A stretch of DNA of 64,000 bases from Sulfitobacter alexandrii (GCF_001886735.1 NZ_CP018076.1:1116001-1180000), one strand, 5' to 3'. Positions 7,312-16,771 are shown, numbered from the stretch's first letter. Program-made: numbers and translations. The notes: generated from the sequence alone by a model not told the origin.

Positions 7312-8487
7312 TCAGGCGGCGGCCCGTGCCGTACGGTCGAGCGCCCTGAGGATCACGTCGCACACCGCGTCGAGCTGTGCGGGTGCCAGATGCACGGGCA
7401 GACGCAGATCGCAGGCGCGCATCAGCATGGCGCGGGTCCGCGGCAATTCCGGCAGGTCGGGGATGAACCGCCAGTTCCAGAAGGCGCGCGCGTTGTCGGT
7501 GCTCTGCCCGAAGACCTGAACCTTGATCCCCATCTCTGCCGTGGTGGCGGCGAAATCGCGGATCGCGCCGTCGTCCATGCCGACAAGGTTGAACTGGATC
7601 GAATCCGGCGCGCGTTCCTCGCCCGTCAGGGGGGCGGGGACCTGCACGTGGGGCGACACGGACAGCCGTGCCGCGACGTGGTCGTGGTTGCGCTGTCCAT
7701 CGCGTACCCGGCGGGGCAACTGCGGCAGTTGCGGCCGGATCACTGCGGCGGCAAGGTTGGACATGCGCATGTTGTAGAGCGGGAGCGTGTTCTGCAACGG
7801 CGCGAAAGCCTCCGCCAGCACGGGGTGCTTGTTCCAATTGTGCTCGTAGGCGCCTGACATGATGACCGCGCGGGCCGCCAGATCGGCGTCGTCGGTGATC
7901 AGTATGCCACCTTCGCCCGCGTTGATCATCTTGTAGGACTGGAAGGAAAAGCAGCCGATCCGCCCGATGGTGCCGATCTTGCGCCCCCGCCAGACCGTGC
8001 CGAGAGAGTGGGCCGCGTCCTCGATCACCGGGATGCCAGCGGTATCGCACAGCGACATGATGGCATCCATGTCCGAGGTATGGCCGCGCATGTGGCTGAC
8101 GATGACGGCATCGACGCCGGGCAGTTTCACCGCGAAATCATCCATGTCGATGCGGTAGGTGTCGCCGACCTCGCAAAGCACGGGGCGGCAGCCGGCATGC
8201 AGGACCGCCGACGGGACGGCGGCAAAGGTGAAACCGGGTATCAGGACGCGCGCATTTTCCGGCAGGTTCAGGGCCTTGAGTGACAGGAACAATGCGGCGG
8301 AGCAGGACGAGACCGCAAGGGCATAGGTGCTGCCCATCATATGCGCGAATTCCCGTTCCAGCAGGCTAACCGGCGCCTTGGTGGCGGCGGTGTAGCGAAA
8401 GAGGTCCGCATCCTGCATCAGGCGCGTGATTTCGGCCAGGGCCTCGGGCGGGATGGGTTCGGCGCGGTGCAGATCCGGAAGGTTCAT
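7312..8487 (-). CDS. DegT/DnrJ/EryC1-type PLP-dependent aminotransferase
   Basis: 391 residues with the hallmark features of sugar or cyclitol aminotransferases: VIEDAAH with Asp157 at the PLP pyridine position and FSFQSYKMINAGEGG with the Schiff-base lysine at about 186. Family members transfer an amino group to keto-sugars of surface glycans or antibiotics. No sugar genes are adjacent; the neighbours are phaR (convergent) and an amine-oxidising gene set. It could instead belong to the large polysaccharide locus about 30 kb away, but nothing here proves that. Confidence 0.85.
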   Translation of the reverse strand: MNLPDLHRAEPIPPEALAEITRLMQDADLFRYTAATKAPVSLLEREFAHMMGSTYALAVSSCSAALFLSLKALNLPENARVLIPGFTFAAVPSAVLHAGCRPVLCEVGDTYRIDMDDFAVKLPGVDAVIVSHMRGHTSDMDAIMSLCDTAGIPVIEDAAHSLGTVWRGRKIGTIGRIGCFSFQSYKMINAGEGGILITDDADLAARAVIMSGAYEHNWNKHPVLAEAFAPLQNTLPLYNMRMSNLAAAVIRPQLPQLPRRVRDGQRNHDHVAARLSVSPHVQVPAPLTGEERAPDSIQFNLVGMDDGAIRDFAATTAEMGIKVQVFGQSTDNARAFWNWRFIPDLPELPRTRAMLMRACDLRLPVHLAPAQLDAVCDVILRALDRTARAAA

Positions 8488-8587
8488 TTCACATTTCCCA
8501 AATTGGACTTTCCGTTTTTGTAAAACAAAAAGGCGCGCGCAAAAAGCGTTTTCAGGATCTGGATCGTGAAGGTTTGGTGACGTCCGG

Positions 8588-9892
8588 TCAGATGCCGAGG
8601 CGGTCCCGCAGGCTGTACCAGCTCATCGCCAGGACAAGCAGGGGGGTGCGCATCGCGGGGCCGCCGGGGAACGGGGTGTTGGGAATGGCCGCCATGGTGT
8701 CGAAGCCGTCGCTGTCGCCCATCACCGCCTTGGCCATCAGCGCCCCGGCGTGCGTGGCGGTGCCCAGTCCGTGACCCGAATAGCCGGACGCGGAAAGCGT
8801 ATTCCGCCCGACGCGCGCGACGAACGGCAGGCGTTTCATCGTGATGCCCAGCGTGCCGCCCCATGCGTAGTCGATGCGCACGTCACGCAACTGCGGAAAG
8901 ATCTTCGACATCGGTTCGCGGACCTTGGCGGCGATGTCGGCGGGAAACTTGTAGCCGTAGCTTTCGCCACCGCCAAAGAGCAGCCGGCCATCGTGCGACA
9001 GGCGGAAGTAGTTGACGACGAAACGGCTGTCGGCCACCGCCACGTCGCGGGGCAGCACGTCCCTTGTGCGGTCGCCCAGCGGTTCGGTTGCCGCGACGAA
9101 GTTGTTGATCGGCATGACCCGCGCCGCGACCTTGCGGTTCAGACCGCCCAGATACCCGTTGCAGGCGAGGATCACGTGTTCGGCCTCGATCCGGCCAGCG
9201 TCGGTGCGCACCGTGCAGGGGGTTCCGTCTTCGACGTGATGGGCCGGAGAGGTTTCAAAGATCCGTACCCCGGCAGCCGCGGCGGCCCGCGCGAGGCCAA
9301 GCGCGAAGTTCAGCGGGTGCAGGTGCGCGGCGCCCATGTCGAGGATGCCGCCCACGTAATCGGGGGAGGGGCAGACGCCCTGAAGCGCCGCGTGATCCAG
9401 CACTTCGATCTGGTCGTAGCCATAGCGTTTCTCGAGATGCGCGGCGTAGGCGTGCAGGTGGTTCAGGTCGCCCTTGTCCGAGGCGGTCCAGGCCACGCCG
9501 GGCTTCAGGTGGCAGTCGATCCCGTGTTCCGCGATCAGCGACTTGACCAGTGCCTTGGCGTCCTCGCCCATCTGCCAGAGGCGGGCGGCGTGGTCCTGCC
9601 CCACCATGCGTTCCAGCGAATCCTGTTCGACCCTTTGTCCGCTGCCAAGCTGGCCCCCGTTGCGGCCCGAGGCGCCGAAACCCACGCGCTGGGCGTCGAT
9701 CAGGATCACCTTGCGCCCGCCCTTGGCGAGGTGCAGCGCGGCCGACAGACCGGTGTAGCCCCCGCCGATCACGCAGACATCGGCCTTGTGGTCGCCCTTG
9801 AGCGCGGGGAAACGCTCGTGCGGGGTCGCGGTGGCGGCGTACCAGCTTTGGGGATACTCGCCGCGGCGGTCGTTGGCGTAGAGCAGGTTCAC
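8588..9892 (-). CDS. FAD-dependent amine oxidoreductase (PuuB/OrdL-like)
   Basis: 434 residues of the DAO superfamily. The Rossmann FAD motif CVIGGGYTGLSAALHLA begins near residue 40, preceded by the PQSWYAAT segment typical of gamma-glutamylputrescine oxidase. RVGFGASGRNGGQ follows. The C-terminal YSGHGLGTATHAGALMAKA closes the FAD site. The family oxidises a secondary or gamma-glutamylated amine to an aldehyde. The two downstream-facing glutamine-synthetase-like genes could provide the gamma-glutamylated substrate. The exact amine is not determined. Confidence 0.88.
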   Translation of the reverse strand: MNLLYANDRRGEYPQSWYAATATPHERFPALKGDHKADVCVIGGGYTGLSAALHLAKGGRKVILIDAQRVGFGASGRNGGQLGSGQRVEQDSLERMVGQDHAARLWQMGEDAKALVKSLIAEHGIDCHLKPGVAWTASDKGDLNHLHAYAAHLEKRYGYDQIEVLDHAALQGVCPSPDYVGGILDMGAAHLHPLNFALGLARAAAAAGVRIFETSPAHHVEDGTPCTVRTDAGRIEAEHVILACNGYLGGLNRKVAARVMPINNFVAATEPLGDRTRDVLPRDVAVADSRFVVNYFRLSHDGRLLFGGGESYGYKFPADIAAKVREPMSKIFPQLRDVRIDYAWGGTLGITMKRLPFVARVGRNTLSASGYSGHGLGTATHAGALMAKAVMGDSDGFDTMAAIPNTPFPGGPAMRTPLLVLAMSWYSLRDRLGI

Positions 9893-9914
9893 ATCGGTCT
9901 CCGGCGGGGGCGGT

Positions 9915-11273
9915 TCAGACGTTCATCAAGAGGTGTTCACGCTCCCAAGGGGAAATCACCTGCAGAAATTCGTCGTATTCGGCGCGTTTCACGATGGCGT
10001 AGACACGGGCGAATTCCGGGCCGAGCACCTCGTGCAGCTTCGTCGCTTCCTCAAAGAGGTCGAGCGCGTTGCCCAGAACCTGCGGAATGTCCCCGTCGCC
10101 GTCATAAGCATCGCCCTTGAACTCGGGCTTGGGCTTCTTGCCCTCCATCAGGCCGAGGTAGCCGCAGGCGAGGCTGGCGGCAATGCCGAGATACGGGTTG
10201 CAGTCCATCCCGGCGAGCCGGTTTTCCACCCGGCGGGATTCGGGCTTGGACAGCGGCACGCGGATGCCGGTCGTGCGGTTGTCGCGGCCCCATTCGAGGT
10301 TGATCGGCGCCGCGTGGTCCTTGACGTACCGGCGGTAGCTGTTGACGTAGGGCGCGATCACCGCGAGCGCGTCCGGCATGTGGTTCTGAAGCCCGGCGAT
10401 GAAATGCGAAAAGGCGTCGGTCTCTCCGCCTTGCGGCCCGGCGAACAGGTTCTTGCCGGTTTCGAGGTCGAGGATCGAATGGTGGATGTGCATGGCACTG
10501 CCGGGTTCGTCCGCGATCGGCTTGGCCATGAACGTGGCGTAGCAGTCGTGGCGCAGCGCGGCCTCGCGGATCAGGCGCTTGAAGTAGAACACCTCGTCCG
10601 CCAGCTTGACCGGGTCTCCGTGTATCAGGTTGATCTCGAGCTGGCCCGCCCCGCCTTCCTGCGTGATGCCGTCGATCTCGAAGCCCTGCGCCTCGGCGAA
10701 GTCGTAGATGTCGTCGATCACCGGGCCGAATTCGTCCACCGCGGTCATCGAGTAGGCCTGCCGCGCGGCGGCGGGCCGGCCGGAGCGTCCCATCATCGGC
10801 TTGATCTCGTGCGCGGGGTCGAGATTGCGCGCCACCAGGAAAAATTCCATTTCCGGCGCCACGACCGGTTCCCAGCCCTGTTCGCGATAGAGGCCGACGA
10901 CCCGCTTGAGCACGTTGCGCGGCGAGTAGGGCACGGGGTTGTTGTCGCGGTCGTAGGCGTCGTGGATCACCTGCAGGGTCCAGTCCGCCGTCCAGGGTGC
11001 CGCCGTGGCGGTATTCATGTCCGGGCGCAGGATCATGTCCTTTTCGATGAACCCGTCGTCGCCCGCGGCCTCGCCCCAGTCGCCGGTGATGGTCTGGAAA
11101 AAGATGCTGTCGGGCAGGTGGAAGTATTCCTGACGCTCGAACTTGGAGGCGGGCACCGCCTTGCCGCGCGCGATGCCGGGGAGGTCGGATATGATGCACT
11201 CGATCTCGTCAAGGCGTTTGCCTTCGAGGTAGAGTTGTGCTGCCGGGGGCAGCTCGGTCATCCAGTCGGCCAT
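9915..11273 (-). CDS. glutamine synthetase family ligase (PuuA-like)
   Basis: 452 residues of glutamine synthetase fold: the N-terminal beta-grasp region, then VAPEMEFFLVA (metal-binding Glu), EINLIHGD, AMHIHHSILD and NRTTGIRVPLSKPESRRVENR (ATP and glutamate sites). Together with the PuuB-like oxidase it fits gamma-glutamyl-polyamine synthetase, which ligates glutamate to an amine. The start at 11273 overlaps the stop of the amidotransferase gene (TGATG). A longer open frame upstream lies antisense-free inside that gene and is not needed for the domain. Confidence 0.88.
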   Translation of the reverse strand: MADWMTELPPAAQLYLEGKRLDEIECIISDLPGIARGKAVPASKFERQEYFHLPDSIFFQTITGDWGEAAGDDGFIEKDMILRPDMNTATAAPWTADWTLQVIHDAYDRDNNPVPYSPRNVLKRVVGLYREQGWEPVVAPEMEFFLVARNLDPAHEIKPMMGRSGRPAAARQAYSMTAVDEFGPVIDDIYDFAEAQGFEIDGITQEGGAGQLEINLIHGDPVKLADEVFYFKRLIREAALRHDCYATFMAKPIADEPGSAMHIHHSILDLETGKNLFAGPQGGETDAFSHFIAGLQNHMPDALAVIAPYVNSYRRYVKDHAAPINLEWGRDNRTTGIRVPLSKPESRRVENRLAGMDCNPYLGIAASLACGYLGLMEGKKPKPEFKGDAYDGDGDIPQVLGNALDLFEEATKLHEVLGPEFARVYAIVKRAEYDEFLQVISPWEREHLLMNV

Positions 11274-11950
11274 CAGGCCCTCTCTTTCTTGAAGAATTCG
11301 GCCATCTTTTCGGCGATGGCGTGGTTGTCGAGCGGCTGGTCCAGAAGGGTGGTCGCGGCATCGAGCTGGGCGTCGGGGACAACGCCCCGGCCCCTGTGAC
11401 GGATCAGCCCGTCGATGAAGTCGGATTCGTATTCGGGGTGGGGCTGGATCGTCCAGATCCGGTCGTCGTAGAGCAGGGCCGCGTTGGCACAGAATTCGGT
11501 CGCACCGATGACCTTTGCGGTGTCGGGCTTTTCCACGACCTGGTCCTGGTGCCAGGCATTGATCGCATAGTTCTGTCCCTCGATCGGGTAGACCACCCGC
11601 CCGACGGACCAGCCGCCCTTGAACTTTTCGACCTTTCCGCCCATTGCCTGCGCGATGATCTGGTGGCCGAAGCAGACGCCGATCATCGGCACATGCGCGG
11701 CATAGCAATCGCGAATGAACTGTTCGAGCGGGGGGATCCACGGATGCGGCTCGTAGGCGCCGTGCCGCGAGCCCGTGATGAGCCAGCCCTCGGCGTCGTG
11801 GATGCTGTCGGGCATTTCGCCGTCGACGACGGACCAGGCCTGGTAGGTGAAATCGCGGTCGCCCAGCAGGCGGGCGAAATAGGCGTCGTAGCGCCCGCCG
11901 GACGAAAGTTCTTCGGGCGGGTGGCCGGTGATGAGAATGCCGATCTTCAT
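11273..11950 (-). CDS. class I glutamine amidotransferase
   Basis: 225 residues. GVCFGHQ holds the nucleophile cysteine and IQPHPEYE the His-Glu pair of class I (triad) amidotransferases. It resembles stand-alone GMP-synthase-type amidotransferase domains more than PuuD-type C26 hydrolases, yet lies between two glutamine-synthetase-like genes. It could hydrolyse gamma-glutamyl products in amine breakdown or release ammonia for a partner. Spacing of nine bases from the upstream GS gene and a four-base-type overlap with the downstream one indicate one operon. Confidence 0.85.
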   Translation of the reverse strand: MKIGILITGHPPEELSSGGRYDAYFARLLGDRDFTYQAWSVVDGEMPDSIHDAEGWLITGSRHGAYEPHPWIPPLEQFIRDCYAAHVPMIGVCFGHQIIAQAMGGKVEKFKGGWSVGRVVYPIEGQNYAINAWHQDQVVEKPDTAKVIGATEFCANAALLYDDRIWTIQPHPEYESDFIDGLIRHRGRGVVPDAQLDAATTLLDQPLDNHAIAEKMAEFFKKERA

Positions 11951-11958
11951 GACTTCTC

Positions 11959-13293
11959 CTATACCGTGTCGAGGTAGATGATGACCCGCTCCTCCGGGGT
12001 CAGTTCCTGCATGTAATGCACTTCCTGCCGCTTTGTCAGCACGAGGTTGCGGATCAGCTCGGGCGCGAAGATGCGGGCAACCAGGGGGTCGGTCTCGAAG
12101 GCGTCGATCGCGGCTTCCCAGGTGGCGGGAATTTGCGGCAGGTTGGCCTCGTAGGCGTTTCCGGTGACGGGGGCGGGCGGGGTCGCCGCATCCTCGATCC
12201 CGGTGATCGCGGCCCCGAGAACGGCGGCCAGCATCAGGTAGGGGTTCACGTCGCCGCCCGACACCCGGTGTTCGATCCGCCGCGCGGCGCTGCTGCCCGA
12301 GGGGATCCGAATCGACGATGTCCGGTTCTCGTAGGCCCAGCTCACGCCGGTGGGCGCATGGTTTCCGGGAACAAGCCGGTCGTAGCTGTTGAGATGCGGC
12401 GCAAAGACCAGCGCGGAGCCCGGCATCGCCGCAAGGCAGCCTGCGACGGCGTTCTTCATCAGGTCGGTGCCCTCGGGCCCGCCGTTGTCGAAGACGTTCC
12501 TGCCGTTCTGGTCCAGCACCGAAAAATGCGTGTGCAGCCCCGATCCGGGATAATCCTCGTACGGTTTGGCCATGAAGGAGGCGGCAAAGCCGTGACGCCG
12601 CGCCAGTCCCTTGACCAGCATCTTGAACAGCCAGGCATCGTCGGCGGCGCGCAGGGCGTCGTCGGAATGCATCATGTTGATCTCGAACTGGCCCAGACCC
12701 GCCTCGGAAATGGCGGTATCGGCGGGAATGTCCATTTCCTCGCAGGCGTCGTAGAGATCGGTGAAGAAGTTGTCGAACTGGTCCAGTGCCCGGATCGACA
12801 GCGTTTCCGCCGCCTTGCGCCGCTTGCCGGAGCGCGGGCTGACGGGCACTTGCAGGTTGCGGCCCGAATCGTCGATCAGGAAGAATTCCAGTTCCACCGC
12901 GCAGACCGGCGTCAGGCCGCGGGCCTTGAATCGGTCCAGCACGGCGCGCAGCGCGTGTCGCGGATCGCCATCGTAGGGGCGGCCATCCTCGTGGAACATC
13001 CAGATGGGGAGCAGGGCCGAGGGCGTTTCGAGCCATGGCATCGGGAGGAAGCCCCGTTCGGTCGGCCGCAGCACCCCGTCGCGGTCGCCGCTGTCAAAGA
13101 CCAGCGGGCTGTCGTCGATGTCCTCGCCCCAGATGTCGAGATTCAGGACAGAGAAGGGGAACCGGGTGCCCTCTGTCGTTACCTTTTCGGCAAAGCGGGT
13201 CGGAATACGCTTGCCGCGCGCTTGCCCGTTGAGGTCGGCCGCCGCCACACGGATGGTGCGGACATGCGGGTTCTTGCGGAGCCAGTTCTTCAT
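11959..13293 (-). CDS. second glutamine synthetase family ligase
   Basis: 444 residues, a divergent paralogue of the ligase at 9915-11273. It shows CAVELEFFLI, FEINMMH, GLHTHFSVLD and YENRTSSIRIP, the glutamine-synthetase metal and nucleotide motifs. Two such ligases in one operon suggest that different amines, or different steps, are glutamylated. It is the first gene of the minus-strand ligase/amidotransferase/oxidase set, 92 bases downstream of the transporter permease. Confidence 0.87.
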   Translation of the reverse strand: MKNWLRKNPHVRTIRVAAADLNGQARGKRIPTRFAEKVTTEGTRFPFSVLNLDIWGEDIDDSPLVFDSGDRDGVLRPTERGFLPMPWLETPSALLPIWMFHEDGRPYDGDPRHALRAVLDRFKARGLTPVCAVELEFFLIDDSGRNLQVPVSPRSGKRRKAAETLSIRALDQFDNFFTDLYDACEEMDIPADTAISEAGLGQFEINMMHSDDALRAADDAWLFKMLVKGLARRHGFAASFMAKPYEDYPGSGLHTHFSVLDQNGRNVFDNGGPEGTDLMKNAVAGCLAAMPGSALVFAPHLNSYDRLVPGNHAPTGVSWAYENRTSSIRIPSGSSAARRIEHRVSGGDVNPYLMLAAVLGAAITGIEDAATPPAPVTGNAYEANLPQIPATWEAAIDAFETDPLVARIFAPELIRNLVLTKRQEVHYMQELTPEERVIIYLDTV

Positions 13294-13385
13294 TTCTCAC
13301 CTGTCGGGCGGTGGGCCGGGCCTTGCGGTGGTGCCACGCGGCCAGTGCCGCCCATACGCCGGATAATTTGATCAAAAGTTTGATA

Positions 13386-14192
13386 CTACCGGATCAGATT
13401 GGGGCGCAAGCGTATTTTTTGGCGGCCGTCCCGGGGCAGGTGCCGGTTGAGCCGGGCGTTGACGAGGCCGAAGAGCCCGATGATGACCAGTGTCAGCAGG
13501 ATGAAATAGCCCGCGAGGATCGGGTACGGAATGAAGGGGTTGAAGGTCTTGTCCGCGAAATAGCTGGCGTAATACAGCGCGTCGCCTTTCTGCTGGACCG
13601 CCGGAAAACCGCTGAAGAACACCAGCGTGGTGGCGTGGAACAGGAAAATGGCCTCGTTCGTGTAGGCGGGCCACGCAAGGCGCAGCATGGTGGGCCAGAT
13701 CACCCGGCGAAATCGTTTCCAGCCCGACAGGCCATAGGCGTCGGCCGCTTCTATGTCGCCCTTGGGAACCGATTGCAGCGCCCCGTAGAAGATCTCGCCC
13801 GTGTAGGCGGCCGTGTTGCAGAACAGCACGACCAGTGCCCCGAGCCACGCGGCGGAAAAGGGATCGAAGATCGCCGCCTGCTGCTTGAGCGTGAGGAACA
13901 GGAAATAGCCGAAGAAGAACTGGATGAAGAGCGGCGAGCCGCGGAAGATGAAGATGAACCACTCCGACGGTTTGCGCAGGAGCGGGTTCGGGCTGGCCTT
14001 GCCCACGCCCAGAGCGGTGGCCAGAAAGAAACCGCTGAGCAGCGCGAGGGTGCCGAAATAGATGTTCCACAGCATCCCCGAGCCGATCAGCGTGAACTGG
14101 TCGCACAGGGTGAAGTTGTCGCGTGGCAGGAGGCGTTCGCCGATGCCGAGCGATCTCAGCCCGTAATCCTGGATGGTCTGCAGGCAGCTCAT
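13386..14192 (-). CDS. polar amino-acid ABC transporter permease (HisM-type)
   Basis: 268 residues with about five membrane spans. The cytoplasmic coupling loop reads AADAYGLSGWKRFRRVIWP, the EAA loop of the HisM/ArtM family. It pairs with the next permease to form the inner-membrane channel. The start at 14192 overlaps the other permease's stop (ATGA), and an open frame that continues upstream is a shadow of that gene. The substrate is probably a basic amino acid, opine or similar amine-linked nutrient, by family and by its place beside the gamma-glutamyl amine genes. Confidence 0.9.
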   Translation of the reverse strand: MSCLQTIQDYGLRSLGIGERLLPRDNFTLCDQFTLIGSGMLWNIYFGTLALLSGFFLATALGVGKASPNPLLRKPSEWFIFIFRGSPLFIQFFFGYFLFLTLKQQAAIFDPFSAAWLGALVVLFCNTAAYTGEIFYGALQSVPKGDIEAADAYGLSGWKRFRRVIWPTMLRLAWPAYTNEAIFLFHATTLVFFSGFPAVQQKGDALYYASYFADKTFNPFIPYPILAGYFILLTLVIIGLFGLVNARLNRHLPRDGRQKIRLRPNLIR

Positions 14193-15070
14193 GCCGCTTT
14201 CCTTTGCGCTTCGCCGCCCATGGTGGCCTGGCCCCGCGTCAACCTGTTCATCAGGCGGCCCAGCACGATTTCCGACACCCGCGTGAAGACAAGGTAGAAG
14301 ACCAGCAGCGCGAGGAAGTACCACACCCGCCAGTCGCCATGCGGATAATCGGTGAAGCGCGGGGTCTTGGCCGCCCCGAGCTCCCGCGCCCAGTAGACGA
14401 TGTCCTCGACCCCGAGCAGGAAGAGCAGGGGGGTCGACTTGATGAGCACCATCCACAGGTTCGACAGGCCGGGCAGGGCGTAAACCCACATCTGCGGCAC
14501 GAGAATGCGCCAGAAGGTCTGGCGCGGCGACATGCCGTAGCTTTCGGCGGTCTCGAGCTGCGCGCGGGGCACGGCACGCATCGCGCCGAACAACACGTTG
14601 GCCGCGAAGGCACCGAAAACGATGGCAAAGGTCAGCACCGCAAGTGCGAAACCGTAGGTTTCGTGCACCCACTGCGGGGAATTGCCGAGCGGCATCTTTG
14701 CGGCCTGGCAGACCAGAAAGTCGCTGCCCTGCCGGATCGGCTGGTCCCAGTCGGGGCATTTCCACAGGTGGCGCAGGTATTCGATTGCCTGGTCCAGCGC
14801 GATGACGAAGAAAAGGAAAAAGGCGATGTCGGGCACGCCGCGGACGATGGCGATGTATCCCTTGCCGAACCAGCGCAGCGGCGCGAAACGCGCCCTGGCT
14901 GCCATGGCCCCGCCAAAGCCGAAGGCCAGCGCGGTCGGCGCGGTGATCGCCAGCAGCAGCAGCACGGTCCCGAAGGCGGTGTAGAAGGCGAGATGCTTGC
15001 CCGTCGTCAGGTAGCACCACAGCCAGCCGAACCCCTCCAGCGTCGACGGATCGGCGCAGGCTTCAAACAT
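14189..15070 (-). CDS. polar amino-acid ABC transporter permease (HisQ-type)
   Basis: 293 residues, about five to six membrane spans, with an EAA loop (ETAESYGMSPRQTFWRILVPQ). It is longer than usual because of a soluble insertion at about residues 95-140 (KCPDWDQPIRQGSDF and following, with two Cys) between membrane spans. It forms the heteromeric channel with the overlapping HisM-type gene. It follows the binding-protein gene after a 107-base gap that holds a stem-loop. Confidence 0.9.
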   Translation of the reverse strand: MFEACADPSTLEGFGWLWCYLTTGKHLAFYTAFGTVLLLLAITAPTALAFGFGGAMAARARFAPLRWFGKGYIAIVRGVPDIAFFLFFVIALDQAIEYLRHLWKCPDWDQPIRQGSDFLVCQAAKMPLGNSPQWVHETYGFALAVLTFAIVFGAFAANVLFGAMRAVPRAQLETAESYGMSPRQTFWRILVPQMWVYALPGLSNLWMVLIKSTPLLFLLGVEDIVYWARELGAAKTPRFTDYPHGDWRVWYFLALLVFYLVFTRVSEIVLGRLMNRLTRGQATMGGEAQRKAA

Positions 15071-15140
15071 GGCGCGGTCCGGTGCTGGCGCCCGTGGCCG
15101 CGAGGCGGAAAAGGGGAAGGTCAGGTATCATCGTGCAGAA

Positions 15141-15163
15141 GGGGCGGACCGCCGGCCCGCCCC
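15141..15163 (-). terminator. stem-loop between binding-protein and permease genes
   Basis: GGGGCGG (15141-15147) pairs with CCGCCCC (15157-15163) just after the binding-protein stop on the minus strand. Only TTCT follows, so it is more likely an mRNA-stabilising or attenuating hairpin than a full terminator. Such hairpins are common where binding protein is made in excess of permeases. Confidence 0.5.
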
Positions 15164-15177
15164 GTTCCCTTTTGGGA

Positions 15178-15912
15178 TCAGAATGTCTTGGCGTCTTCGC
15201 CGAACCACTTGATGATGAGTTCGTTCAGGCTGCCGTCATCCTTCATGGACTGGATCGCCGCGTCGAGCTTTTCCTTCAGCTCGGTATCGCTTTCGCGGAC
15301 GCCAACGCCGATGCCGCCACCGAGCGGCACATCATCGCCGACAAAGCTCAGTTCGCCGCCGGATTCCTCGACCGTGGGGGCCAGGGCGTCCTTGTCGGCG
15401 AAGACCGCATCGGCTTCGCCCGACATCACGGCGGCGACGGTTTCGTCGTAGGTTGCGAATTCCAGCAGGGTTGCGCCGGATTCGGCGACATGCGCCGCCT
15501 GGATGGTGCTGGTCTGTGCCGCGACGACGCCGCCGGTCAGGTCCGCGTCGGCGGATTTCGCGACATAGGCGGAAGCGGCGGGCGGGAAGTAGTTCTGGGT
15601 GAAGTCGATGACCTCGTCCCGTTCATCGGTGATCGACATGCCGGCGATGATGGTGTCGTAGTTGCCGGAGGTCAGGTTGGGGATGATGCTGTCCCACTCG
15701 TTGGTGACCCATTCGCAGGTCAGCTCGGCACGCGCGCAGAGCTCATCGCCCACTTCACGCTCGAACCCGTCCACTTCGCCCGCGTCATTGAGGAAGTTGT
15801 AGGGAGGGTAGGCGCCCTCGGTGCCCATGCGGACGGTGCTGGAATGCGCGTCGGCGAATGCCGATCCGGCCATCATGGCCAGCGCCGTGGCGGAAAGGAT
15901 GATCTTTTTCAT
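15178..15912 (-). CDS. periplasmic amino-acid-binding protein of the ABC transporter
   Basis: 244 residues with a clear signal peptide (MKKIILSATALAMMAGSAFA, cleavage before DAHSS). The solute-binding family 3 fold is visible in GTEGAYPPYNFLNDAGEVDGF, then SMTDERDEVIDFTQNYF-like sequence and AVFADKDAL. It delivers a polar amino acid or related compound to the HisQM-type permease. The specificity cannot be read reliably. Confidence 0.92.
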   Translation of the reverse strand: MKKIILSATALAMMAGSAFADAHSSTVRMGTEGAYPPYNFLNDAGEVDGFEREVGDELCARAELTCEWVTNEWDSIIPNLTSGNYDTIIAGMSITDERDEVIDFTQNYFPPAASAYVAKSADADLTGGVVAAQTSTIQAAHVAESGATLLEFATYDETVAAVMSGEADAVFADKDALAPTVEESGGELSFVGDDVPLGGGIGVGVRESDTELKEKLDAAIQSMKDDGSLNELIIKWFGEDAKTF

Positions 15913-15946
15913 AACTGGATACTCCCGTTGTGTTTTTCGTTGCGGT

Positions 15947-16723
15947 TTACGTTGCGTGGGTTGCCGAAAGGAACCCGCGCAGGCGTTCTGATTTGGGGGC
16001 GCCGAACAGGGCGTCCGGCGCGCCTTCTTCCTCGATCAGGCCCTGATGCAGGAAGATCACGTGGTCCGACACGTCGGCGGCGAGCTTCATGTCGTGGGTG
16101 ACGATGAGCATGGTCCGCCCTTCGTTCGCCAGATCCTTGATGACCTTGACCACTTCCTGCTCCAGCTCCGGGTCGAGTGCGCTCGTCGGTTCGTCGAAGA
16201 GCAGCGCCTCGGGTTCCATGCACAGGCCGCGTGCGATGGCCGCGCGCTGCTGCTGGCCACCGGAAAGCTGGGCGGGGTAGACATCGCACTTGTCGCCGAT
16301 GCCGACCTTTTCCAGATAGCCGCGGGCCGATTTCTCGACCTCCGCCCGGTCGCGTCCAAGCACGGTGAGCGGCGCCTCCATCACGTTCTGGAGGATGGTC
16401 ATGTGAGACCACAGGTTGAACTGCTGGAACACCATGCTGAGATTCGTGCGAATGCGCAGCACCTGTTTGGGATCGCTGGGGCGGCGCGCATGGCCGCTGC
16501 CCTTCCAGGTCACCGGTTCCCCCTTGAACAGCACCTCGCCCTGCTGGCTGTCTTCGAGCAGGTTGCAGCATCGCAGCAGCGTGGATTTGCCTGACCCGGA
16601 CGATCCGATGAGAGAGATCACGTTGCCCTTCGGCGCGCTCAGGCTGACGCCCTTGAGCACCTCCAGCGCCCCATAGGCCTTGTGCAGGTTCTTGATCTGG
16701 ATAACCGGGGTCTCGGGGGCCAC
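15947..16723 (-). CDS. polar amino-acid ABC transporter ATP-binding protein
   Basis: 258 residues. Walker A GSSGSGKST, Q-loop QQFNLWSHMT, signature LSGGQQQR, Walker B ALLFDEP and switch histidine VTHD are all present, so it should be an active ATPase of the HisP/GlnQ group. No in-frame ATG precedes the conserved region; GTG at 16723 (with GAAG eight bases upstream) is preferred over GTG at 16732. It is the first gene of the transporter operon, followed by binding protein and permeases. Confidence 0.92.
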   Translation of the reverse strand: MAPETPVIQIKNLHKAYGALEVLKGVSLSAPKGNVISLIGSSGSGKSTLLRCCNLLEDSQQGEVLFKGEPVTWKGSGHARRPSDPKQVLRIRTNLSMVFQQFNLWSHMTILQNVMEAPLTVLGRDRAEVEKSARGYLEKVGIGDKCDVYPAQLSGGQQQRAAIARGLCMEPEALLFDEPTSALDPELEQEVVKVIKDLANEGRTMLIVTHDMKLAADVSDHVIFLHQGLIEEEGAPDALFGAPKSERLRGFLSATHAT

Positions 16724-16757
16724 GTGTGTCACTTCTTGTCGTTTCGATGTGACATAA

Positions 16758-16771
16758 GGGAATAATTTCCC
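16758..16771. promoter_or_regulatory. small palindrome upstream of the transporter operon
   Basis: GGGAA-TAAT-TTCCC lies 35 bases before the ATPase start, within an AT-rich patch that could hold the operon promoter. It is a candidate operator only; the regulator is not known. Confidence 0.3.
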
